DNA of 64,000 nt from Hydractinia symbiolongicarpus (lineage: Eukaryota > Cnidaria > Hydrozoa > Anthoathecata > Hydractiniidae). The notes beneath the pieces were generated by a model. The model worked only from the letters and a program-made list of their open reading frames with translations, was not told the DNA's origin and did no database searches. Location of the stretch: contig NC_079876.1 in NCBI RefSeq assembly GCF_029227915.1, positions 22,692,001 to 22,756,000 of the forward strand, given 5' to 3'. Each line of letters opens with the position of its first letter. Position 1 is the stretch's first letter. The translations under genes were made by a program, and so were the position numbers. Positions 54,071-64,000 of this stretch are shown here, piece after piece.

Positions 54071-54215
54071 AGACAGACAGGGCAACTCAGACTCAGACTC
54101 AAACAGCTAGCTATAATTGCCAACCAAAAAAACCCATGCTTCATGCCTTGAGACGTGTACTACGATAAGGCTTTCAAAACTTGTATATGCACGTTCAGCT
54201 AGTTAATTAGACGAT

Positions 54216-57200
54216 ATGGATTATAGCAACAAAGAATACCTGATGCTATTCGACCTGCTGGATAAAGAGAAGGCAAAGTTTAAACAAAAAATGTCACAGC
54301 ACTTTTTTCTAACAACCATAGTAAACAAGTAATGTTTTTCGCTGCTCAATACTGCCTTTATCCAACGGTTACTAATTACTACGTACAGGATTCTTCGATG
54401 TGATAAGGCAACATTGCTAAATTTTGGCTGCCTCGGATGTTGTTTGTTTTCATTCTAAAAAAGTGTTTGAAACGTCTGAAAAAACTATTTTGACTTTATT
54501 ATTTTGGCTAACTCGTGATGACATATTAATTTAACATGTATATATTCCTATACAATTAAAATATGGTGCTCTGCGCGCAATGTTTTAATAAAACTTTCAT
54601 GCGACGAGAACATCCGCCAAACTTTTTAAAATACCGATTTTTTCTTTGAAAAAAAATTGCGGGTACCTACAATTCTGAACGCTATTCTGGAAGGACAACA
54701 CAAAGACACTATTAATAAGGCCATGATACACTATAAAATGTCTTAAAAAAACGAGCATTCTAAGTTAAACATTTCATTCATTCTTGTTTCGTTTATTAAA
54801 AAAATTTTATGCTCAAAAAAACCCCAGACAGTCGGTGTCTTTGTTGCCGCGAAAACATCTTGGAAAAAATAAAATCATTTTTTTTTTTGCTTTTAACGGC
54901 AGAGTTACACTTAAATGATATTGCAAAAAAATTGAAGTAACAAAGAAACTTGTTCGTGTGATTTATTTTCGTATATTACTTTATTTTCGTATATTACTGT
55001 TTCAATATAATAGACTTTTTTGTGCTGATTTTGCGTATTTCAAATTAAATTGAAAAAAAATTAATCCAATTCGAAAATCGAATGAATGGAAAACAATTTT
55101 TTTCTTCACCTGAAAAATATTTTTAGCTATGATACACAAAACGATTTTGGAAAAATCGAATATTTTTATCAATGTCGCGTAAGTGTAGCTCTGCCTTTAA
55201 CACTTTTGCTCAAATGTCGCTAGACACACCATGTCAGTATATGCCTAGGAAAAATCTTAACAAAATTTTTATAGTGCATTATGGCCATAGTGTATCAACG
55301 GCTTGTGAGAAGCAACATTTATCCGAAATTTTGCGACAGTCTTAGGTTACGATGAAAGAAAATCTTAAAAACGCTCTGGCATTAAAGCCCATTTATGAAT
55401 TTTTCATTTCTTTTTCATTCAAAGTTTAAAAGACTACCATATGGCACATTAGCGAAGTATATCAACGAGGATGTTGACGAAATATTAGACGTTGGTCACG
55501 TAATAGACAGTTTTCTGGTTTCGTGTATGTCAGATAAGGATGAGTTATGGTATGCAGCGGACAGCTACAATATAAACCCACGCCCTTCATGCATAATGTA
55601 CGATTTTGATGCGTCACTAATACATGAGGCGATGCAAATTCCGTTATCCAGTACCAGTGTTGAACATATTGATGGAATATGGAAATAACTTTATCGTAAG
55701 TAATAAAATTTTTTATAATATGCATTGTATATGTTTTATTTCTGACATCTACTTAATAACCGCTGCTTGTACTAGGGAGAATCTCGATCACAATATCGCT
55801 GCTTAGAATCAGATAAGGAAACAAGTGTAACTAACTGCTCAGAAGATATATACGAGAATGTCCTCTTATCACCACCTCTTTCTGATTGCAAATATTCTGG
55901 ATTGGTAAGAAATATAGAATTGGTCAAAACCTGGAATAGGTATTGCCGCATTGTTTTTCTTTACTTTTTTGTAGACTTATAAATGTAATCTCTTTTATAG
56001 CAACCGGCTCAATCCATCCAGGAATCATTTAAAACTTTCACTAATAAAAAGGTATACCTTCGTATATGTTTTAAACGAACACGGGAATAGTGTTTTACAT
56101 TTATGTACTTATGTATATTTATTCCTAGAACAAGGGAATAAATAATACTGCAGCTTTCATCTTTTCAAAAATATTCGCTGAAGTTACTGACTCGAGCCTT
56201 TTCTTCAATTCATATGCAGGGCCACCGAAAGGTATTTCATATTATCTTAGTACCAGTCTAAGATCTTTTTTTTATATTTGCCTACTTTCACGTCCATATG
56301 CTGTTCTTAATTATAGGTACGATAACATCTGCGACATATTTGGTAAATAATGATCGGAATTCACTTGATTCAATTATGGCCGACGATAATGGTGTGTACA
56401 AAAATATTGGAACCCCCACCAATTATTTCTTCTACGCCGATGGTGATTGTCAAAAAGCACATTTTGAGGAGCAGCAATGGCTTGTTAAAAAAAGAGTGGG
56501 CAAGAAGTACACCAATGAAGCCGTAGAGAAGGAGAAAATATTTGCTTTGGTTCGAACATATCGTCGTCACTATGTTCAAAAGAGCTTTAGAAACACGATA
56601 TGCCGCATTAAAAGCATCACAACTGAAAATTTTAAGAAATATTGCCTCGTTATCAACGCGTGGTCAGGCGAAGAATCGACAGACCTTCGTATAGCATGTC
56701 ATGGTAATGCAAAATGGAATACAGCAAGGTCGACACCATTTATCCGAACAGAGAAAAAGGTTCTAAAGCTAATGGAAGACGATTTGCAAAAAGGAAATAG
56801 ACCAGAAAGTACTTATGATCAAGGCATTGACAATTCTGGAGGACCATTTCGATATTCTTCGCAATCCACGCAGCCACGAAATCAAAAACAGGTATTACCA
56901 GTTTTCTATTTTAACTCTGGCTTAAACGTTAAAATATACAAACAAAATTATTTAGAACTTAATGTTTTTAAGGTGTATAACATACAGCAGAGCATTGGCA
57001 GAATTTGTTGTACGAATAATGAGACAGATGTTAATGAAGATAAGCTGCTAATGGTTGTTGTGGAAATGAGGCGGGAAGAACAAAAATTTATTCGCAACGT
57101 AGTGTTCATTCAGAAGAATATATTGTCACCGCTTTCGATGACCAACAGTTGAACGACATCGAGAAATTGTGCGTAAATCAAAACAAAATAATTGTGATGG

Positions 57201-58950
57201 ATACCACATTCAATGTGTGTGATATGTGGCTTACAGATATCGGCTATCAAAACCTCCGACTTGTAAACGACAAAGGTAATCATCCTTGGTTTTATGGTCC
57301 CGTCCTTTTGCATATGAGAAAAACACCTGAAACATTTTCACGTTTTGCAACAGAATTTCTTTTAGCCAACAGCAAATTACGTAGCCTAACTTATTTGGGT
57401 ACTGATCTTGAACGAGCATTATTCCAAGGGTTTAAACATGTCTTACCTGATCTTAAAAGTCTGCTTTGTGTTAAAAACATGTCTGATCGAGACAAAAAAA
57501 AGTTGACACAGCTTGGTGCAAAGGGGCAGAAAAAATTTTTAGCGGATATCTATGGCATCAATGACGGCGTTGTTATGGAATTAGGATTAGCGTCAGCTGA
57601 AGAGGAGGACGATTTTAAAGCCAAGCTTGACTCTTTGAAGGAGAATTGGGAGGACCTTGCTCCAACTTTCCACGACTGGTTTTCGAGGAATCGAGGAAAA
57701 CAGTTTATTGAAAGCGTGATCGAGTCGGCGAGAGAGGGATCTGGTCTGGATGGGCTATTCTACAACAATGCAATCGAATCACTTCTTTCCATTTTAAAAA
57801 TGGAAACTGGAAATAAAAAACTTGGAATTATCGAGCTTATTTCAAAAGTGAAGGTCATTATTCAGAGACAAAGAACTGAAGAAGTTCGAGCTGTTTACCA
57901 GTCTGGAAAGTACAGATTAGCAAATGATTACAATCAATTTCAGGTTATAATATAATTGTTGTATACACTTTTTTTATAAGAAACAGAAAATTTTGCTTCA
58001 GCCTGAAATGCACTTGCCATTGTTCTTTTTTTTCAGCAATTCTGATCCTCATTGTTCTTATAAAATTGTTCTTATATAAAAAAGTGTAATTGTATAATTG
58101 GTAGTAACATACTTGTTTTAAAAAATTACTTTTCATAGATGCTGACATAGTATACGTTCACGTCGAATAAAATTTTATTATAAATAATTGCAATATTACA
58201 GGTTGATCCAATCACTTGGCACCGTTGGGACGAGGCACGTAGAATGGAGCATGTAAACAGTCGACAATTTTCACCATCGTTCAGTGACCTGTATATAACA
58301 TCTAAAAACGTTGGGAGGAAGCCAAACCACATTAATCGCAAACGCCACTTCACAGATGCAGTAATAGCCGAGGAAAGGATTGATACAACTCAAACCCCGG
58401 TCACACCACTAGTTGTTAAAAAGAAAAAAAATGGCGATTATCATTGCCAGAAGGTGATGCCTGTTGATTTAACTATGATTAACCCTAAACGAAAGACCTC
58501 TGGGAAATATATGATGCTACGACTCAAGGCAATGCATAAAATGGTTGCAAGGTATTTTTAGTTCGTGTAATTCTTTAACGTATTGAAAGTGTTAAACTCT
58601 TTGTCTAAGGGTTTAAGCTCTATACGTTAGAATGGCTGGCATATGGTATTTTCTTGAAACAAATTGTTTTAATATGTTTTAGATGTGTCTCACCAAGTTG
58701 TACCATGAGAATTACGCCGCAAGACTTTCTCATCATCAAGTCTACTGGCGTCGTTACATTCACCGACAAATATAAGAAAGTGCAGAAGAGAGAAGGTCCT
58801 GTCTATGTCCATTTTCTCGAAGAATGTTTGAAGGGCTACGTTGAGAACTTTAAGTATGAAAACGTGACCGTATCCGACGATACGAAAAACAATCTCACTA
58901 CTGCACAATGTATCTTTTTGCTTTCGCTAGGAATACCCATTATATTGTAA
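54216..58950 (+). pseudogene. Nine-exon MULE-like DDE transposase gene, two frame breaks
   Basis: Exons: 54216-54320, 55425-55695, 55776-55904, 56001-56051, 56129-56231, 56317-56891, 56971-57943, 58202-58551, 58683-58950. All have GT-AG sites and phases agree except for one extra base in exon 2 (near 55,680) and one in exon 7 (near 57,100). Exon 6 carries the HGNAKWNT...FIRTEKKVL...YDQG...QPRNQKQ / VYNIQQS region typical of this animal family. Exon 7 carries the core: D in VMDTTFNVCDMW (about 57,197), D in LGTDLERALFQGF (about 57,403) and E in YNNAIESLLSILK (about 57,777). Exon 8 is a basic linker and exon 9 a Cys-containing domain (RCVSPSCTMRITPQ, VYVHFLEECLK). About 940 residues if repaired. 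Family naming is from memory; DDE residues are assigned by motif, not alignment. Confidence 0.75.
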
Positions 58951-60464
58951 ATATGTTTTTCACTATATTACAGTAGCTAACTAAGTACTATTAATGTTTC
59001 TATTACCATTAAGGTCAATCCAGCGCGTGAGGTTTTTTGTGCGTGTGTTTTGCCGCGCCCCTGACGGTACCAAATTAATAAATTAGTTCCACCGACCATC
59101 ATGACAGAGAATCAGGGCAGAGGAGACTGGGAGTTAGAAGCTAAATCACTGCTGCGGTATATTAGCATTTCATCCACAGAAATAAAGGAGGTTTTAATAT
59201 AGAAGGAGGGAATATTGGAGTTTATTTTTTCATCAAAGCATTGCAATTGCTATGCTACTGCTGGATTTACTAGAGAGGCGGAACAACGCTTACGCGCAAT
59301 TTTTATACTGACTATGTACAGGTCTGAAAAAGTACCCTAAAAAGAGTATATGATATATGATTTTCACACTTGATGTTTTTGACTAAAGAAAATTCTTTAC
59401 TATCAATTATATTTCTTTGTAGTAAATGATTATCGAAAACACAATGTCCAGTGCAACATACGTGTTCGAGTAAAATTTTTAAAAAGAGTTAAATTTCTCC
59501 GTAATTAATTCGAAATCTTCTTTTGGATGTACGCATTCTCACTGTATTTAAGATCGGCGCAGTTTGCGCATGACATTTGAAATCGGCTGGGTGATTCTGG
59601 CTGATTCTGGCTGATTCTGGGTGGCTCTGGCTGATTCTGGGTGGTTCTGGGTGATTTTGGGTGGTTATGGCTGATTCTGGGTTGTTCTGGGTAGTTCCAT
59701 AGTTTAGTAATACCGGTTGTTGTGCAACCTGGTGTACTAATAGAAGTAATTCATAAATATACAGCATTTGTTGTGCTACGCCACTTATATACAACTGTTG
59801 TACAATTGTTGCTAATATGTTTATGTTACTGATTAATTAAGAAACAAAATAGAAACAAAAAAATAGAGCAGAAAAGATTACTGGTTCTACCCCACCATTT
59901 CCTTTCAAAAAAATGCTGCACCACGAATACGGAAAGTCGTTTAGTTGGACATTGAAGAATGTATTTGTAACTATGCTATGAGATTCAGGATACAGATCCT
60001 AAATAATTTAACTTGAGATGAACTGAAAAGCTATACGACAGGAATTGTTTTTTCTAATAAATTTAAGTGTAGAGCAACAAATCACAAAATTGTCTGCTTA
60101 GTAAAGATTGGTAGCTATGAATGATTCACTAAAAAAAAAAGAAGGAGAAATACCTTTATTAAAACAATGTTATTTCAAATTATGGCAAACCATTAAAATG
60201 TAAAACTTTTTAAACAACAGCAGAAAAAAAAACACAAACTTTTTGTTAACTTTACCATCATAAAAATAGTTTCAAAACTTACCGTAACATCGGAATAATG
60301 ATTGCGAAATGTGTTTGTAGCTTGAACCTCCGATCAAGCTACAGAATAAAGAATGTTCTTTAAAAAATAATAGTCATTAAACACAGGGGATAGAACCATG
60401 TAAAGCTGTCTAGCATCATGTAATATGTTTCGGTAATTTAATCTTATCTTTCAAAAAGTAAAAC
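56798..60464. repeat. Tandem duplication unit, copy 1 (3,667 bp)
   Basis: Covers the end of exon 6 through the right transposon end and about 740 bp of flank. It is followed directly by copy 2 at 60,465, which begins at the same TAGACCAGAAAG. Confidence 0.95.
59585..59694 (-). repeat. Right subterminal array of 10-bp units
   Basis: About 11 units read inverted (ACCCAGAACA, ACCCAGAATC, AGCCATAACC, ACCCAAAATC and so on), the mirror of the left array. Confidence 0.9.
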
Positions 60465-62617
60465 TAGACCAGAAAGTACTTATGATCAAGGCATTGACAA
60501 TTCTGGAGGACCATTTCGATATTCTTCGCAATCCACGCAGCCACGAAATCAAAAACAGGTATTACCAGTTTTCTATTTTAACTCTGGCTTAAACGTTAAA
60601 ATATACAAACAAAATTATTTAGAACTTAATGTTTTTAAGGTGTATAACATACAGCAGAGCATTGGCAGAATTTGTTGTACGAATAATGAGACAGATGTTA
60701 ATGAAGATAAGCTGCTAATGGTTGTTGTGGAAATGAGGCGGGAAGAACAAAAATTTATTCGCAACGTAGTGTTCATTCAGAAGAATATATTGTCACCGCT
60801 TTCGATGACCAACAGTTGAACGACATCGAGAAATTGTGCGTAAATCAAAACAAAATAATTGTGATGGATACCACATTCAATGTGTGTGATATGTGGCTTA
60901 CAGATATCGGCTATCAAAACCTCCGACTTGTAAACGACAAAGGTAATCATCCTTGGTTTTATGGTCCCGTCCTTTTGCATATGAGAAAAACACCTGAAAC
61001 ATTTTCACGTTTTGCAACAGAATTTCTTTTAGCCAACAGCAAATTACGTAGCCTAACTTATTTGGGTACTGATCTTGAACGAGCATTATTCCAAGGGTTT
61101 AAACATGTCTTACCTGATCTTAAAAGTCTGCTTTGTGTTAAAAACATGTCTGATCGAGACAAAAAAAAGTTGACACAGCTTGGTGCAAAGGGGCAGAAAA
61201 AATTTTTAGCGGATATCTATGGCATCAATGACGGCGTTGTTATGGAATTAGGATTAGCGTCAGCTGAAGAGGAGGACGATTTTAAAGCCAAGCTTGACTC
61301 TTTGAAGGAGAATTGGGAGGACCTTGCTCCAACTTTCCACGACTGGTTTTCGAGGAATCGAGGAAAACAGTTTATTGAAAGCGTGATCGAGTCGGCGAGA
61401 GAGGGATCTGGTCTGGATGGGCTATTCTACAACAATGCAATCGAATCACTTCTTTCCATTTTAAAAATGGAAACTGGAAATAAAAAACTTGGAATTATCG
61501 AGCTTATTTCAAAAGTGAAGGTCATTATTCAGAGACAAAGAACTGAAGAAGTTCGAGCTGTTTACCAGTCTGGAAAGTACAGATTAGCAAATGATTACAA
61601 TCAATTTCAGGTTATAATATAATTGTTGTATACACTTTTTTTATAAGAAACAGAAAATTTTGCTTCAGCCTGAAATGCACTTGCCATTGTTCTTTTTTTT
61701 CAGCAATTCTGATCCTCATTGTTCTTATAAAATTGTTCTTATATAAAAAAGTGTAATTGTATAATTGGTAGTAACATACTTGTTTTAAAAAATTACTTTT
61801 CATAGATGCTGACATAGTATACGTTCACGTCGAATAAAATTTTATTATAAATAATTGCAATATTACAGGTTGATCCAATCACTTGGCACCGTTGGGACGA
61901 GGCACGTAGAATGGAGCATGTAAACAGTCGACAATTTTCACCATCGTTCAGTGACCTGTATATAACATCTAAAAACGTTGGGAGGAAGCCAAACCACATT
62001 AATCGCAAACGCCACTTCACAGATGCAGTAATAGCCGAGGAAAGGATTGATACAACTCAAACCCCGGTCACACCACTAGTTGTTAAAAAGAAAAAAAATG
62101 GCGATTATCATTGCCAGAAGGTGATGCCTGTTGATTTAACTATGATTAACCCTAAACGAAAGACCTCTGGGAAATGTATGATGCTACGACTCAAGGCAAT
62201 GCATAAAATGGTTGCAAGGTATTTTTAGTTCGTGTAATTCTTTAACGTATTGAAAGTGTTAAACTCTTTGTCTAAGGGTTTAAGCTCTATACGTTAGAAT
62301 GGCTGGCATATGGTATTTTCTTGAAACAAATTGTTTTAATATGTTTTAGATGTGTCTCACCAAGTTGTACCATGAGAATTACGCCGCAAGACTTTCTCAT
62401 CATCAAGTCTACTGGCGTCGTTACATTCACCGACAAATATAAGAAAGTGCAGAAGAGAGAAGGTCCTGTCTATGTCCATTTTCTCGAAGAATGTTTGAAG
62501 GGCTACGTTGAGAACTTTAAGTATGAAAACGTGACCGTATCCGACGATACGAAAAACAATCTCACTACTGCACAATGTATCTTTTTGCTTTCGCTAGGAA
62601 TACCCATTATATTGTAA
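60465..62617 (+). pseudogene. 5'-truncated second copy of the MULE-like transposase gene
   Basis: Starts inside exon 6 (NRPESTYDQG region) and repeats exons 7, 8 and 9 (60638-61610, 61869-62218, 62350-62617). It carries the same frame break near 60,770 as copy 1, so the break predates the duplication. Exons 1-5, most of exon 6 and the left transposon end are absent, so it cannot form a full element. Confidence 0.9.
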
Positions 62618-64000
62618 ATATGTTTTTCACTATATTACAGTAGCTAACTAAGTACTATTAATGTTTCTATTACCATTAAGGTCAATCCAGCGCGTGAGGT
62701 TTTTTGTGCGTGTGTTTTGCCAATTTTATCGTTGTGAACAATCGCTTTTTAACATTGTATATTGTTTTACATGTAAATAAAAACATCTAAACAGAAATCC
62801 TATTTTTTCTTAACCCTACGCAATTATAGCTACCTTTTATCCTATTTTACAAAAACCGTTAAAAGTCCAGCATTGTTATTTGCCCAAAGATTTAGGGGCA
62901 AGGCGGTTTATGAAATCGCGCCCCTGACGGTACCAAATTAATAAATTAGTTCCACCGACCATCATGACAGAGAATCAGGGCAGAGGAGACTGGGAGTTAG
63001 AAGCTAAATCACTGCTGCGGTATATTAGCATTTCATCCACAGAAATAAAGGAGGTTTTAATATAGAAGGAGGGAATATTGGAGTTTATTTTTTCATCAAA
63101 GCATTGCAATTGCTATGCTACTGCTGGATTTACTAGAGAGGCGGAACAACGCTTACGCGCAATTTTTATACTGACTATGTACAGGTCTGAAAAAGTACCC
63201 TAAAAAGAGTATATGATATATGATTTTCACACTTGATGTTTTTGACTAAAGAAAATTCTTTACTATCAATTATATTTCTTTGTAGTAAATGATTATCGAA
63301 AACACAATGTCCAGTGCAACATACGTGTTCGAGTAAAATTTTTAAAAAGAGTTAAATTTCTCCGTAATTAATTCGAAATCTTCTTTTGGATGTACGCATT
63401 CTCACTGTATTTAAGATCGGCGCAGTTTGCGCATGACATTTGAAATCGGCTGGGTGATTCTGGCTGATTCTGGCTGATTCTGGGTGGCTCTGGCTGATTC
63501 TGGGTGGTTCTGGGTGATTTTGGGTGGTTATGGCTGATTCTGGGTTGTTCTGGGTAGTTCCATAGTTTAGTAATACCGGTTGTTGTGCAACCTGGTGTAC
63601 TAATAGAAGTAATTCATAAATATACAGCATTTGTTGTGCTACGCCACTTATATACAACTGTTGTACAATTGTTGCTAATATGTTTATGTTACTGATTAAT
63701 TAAGAAACAAAATAGAAACAAAAAAATAGAGCAGAAAAGATTACTGGTTCTACCCCACCATTTCCTTTCAAAAAAATGCTGCACCACGAATACGGAAAGT
63801 CGTTTAGTTGGACATTGAAGAATGTATTTGTAACTATGCTATGAGATTCAGGATACAGATCCTAAATAATTTAACTTGAGATGAACTGAAAAGCTATACG
63901 ACAGGAATTGTTTTTTCTAATAAATTTAAGTGTAGAGCAACAAATCACAAAATTGTCTGCTTAGTAAAGATTGGTAGCTATGAATGATTCACTAAAAAAA
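60465..64000. repeat. Tandem duplication unit, copy 2 (runs off window)
   Basis: Nearly identical to 56,798 onward: offset 3,667 up to 62,721, then 3,863 from 62,918 because of 196 extra bases (62,722-62,917) that include an AATAAA-containing stretch. A coding change seen is TAT to TGT in exon 8 (58,510 versus 62,177 region). The matching right end of the transposon with its decamer array lies at about 63,450-63,578. Confidence 0.95.

Larger units (their letters stand above)
53910..59715. mobile_element. MULE-like transposon with perfect 9-bp target duplication
   Basis: Flanked by GTTGTTGTG at 53,901-53,909 and 59,716-59,724. Inverted tips CGGTGTTGCTAAACTATGGA (left) and CGGTATTACTAAACTATGGA (right, inverted) lead into arrays of 10-bp units (53,933 to about 54,070; about 59,585 to 59,694). 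The 9-bp duplication and a DDE-type gene fit the Mutator-like superfamily. Length 5,806 bp, and about 196 bp more if the piece missing from this copy but present in the tandem copy was original. Confidence 0.88.

Noticed and set aside
53840-54151. Pro/Gln-rich ORFs (TTQNHPEPP type), also at 59.5 and 63.4 kb
   Set aside because: By-product of the 10-bp repeat arrays at the transposon ends.
57110-57313. Minus-strand ORFs within 57-63 kb (also 58126-58353 and 58690-58908)
   Set aside because: Antisense shadows of the transposase exons, identical in the duplicated copy for that reason.

Overview
The window looks like a repeat-rich stretch of an invertebrate animal nuclear genome, most likely a cnidarian and probably a hydrozoan. 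This is an inference: the DNA is very A+T rich, coding parts are broken by short GT-AG introns, and the transposon families are PIF/Harbinger, Mutator-like (MULE), DIRS-type, Ty3/gypsy-type and LINE. I could not run a search, so the organism and the family names rest on recognised motifs.

Layout, left to right. 1-3.2 kb: no confident gene, but an RFX-type X-box beside a CCAAT box. 3.2-3.6 kb: a long (TA)n array. 3.6-6.6 kb: a complete PIF/Harbinger transposon with TTA target duplications, a spliced transposase that reads through, and a MADF-type DNA-binding gene with one frameshift. 7-13 kb: nested non-autonomous elements, a 607-bp segment present twice and carrying a 60-bp minisatellite, and two neighbouring hairpins whose stems covary. 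15.8-18.5 kb: a second copy of a dispersed segment, then a decayed DIRS-like gag and truncated reverse transcriptase. 18.7-21.8 kb: a 3.2-kb element with inverted ends and an 8-bp duplication, holding a broken gene with a CaRF-like N-terminal region, a Ulp1 protease and a PHD-like finger but no transposase core.

22-44 kb is mostly non-coding: small inverted-repeat elements, SINE copies (one with a nested TAA-flanked MITE), LINE and gypsy remnants, a second (TA)n array and a 44-bp minisatellite. 44.0-50.2 kb (minus strand) holds the one good host-gene candidate, a RING / B-box / coiled-coil / ankyrin (TRIM-like) gene whose exon phases all fit; its second intron contains a near-perfect 26-bp hairpin. 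50-53.5 kb shows no gene, and 53.5-53.75 kb is a third (TA)n array.

53.9-59.7 kb is the most striking object: a 5.8-kb MULE-like transposon with a perfect 9-bp target duplication, a nine-exon transposase-like gene and ends built from 10-bp-period tandem repeats. Its right two thirds plus flank are repeated almost exactly from 60,465 to the window end as a direct tandem duplication of 3,667 bp. The transposons act independently; apart from the TRIM-like gene, nothing in the window resembles a host pathway.
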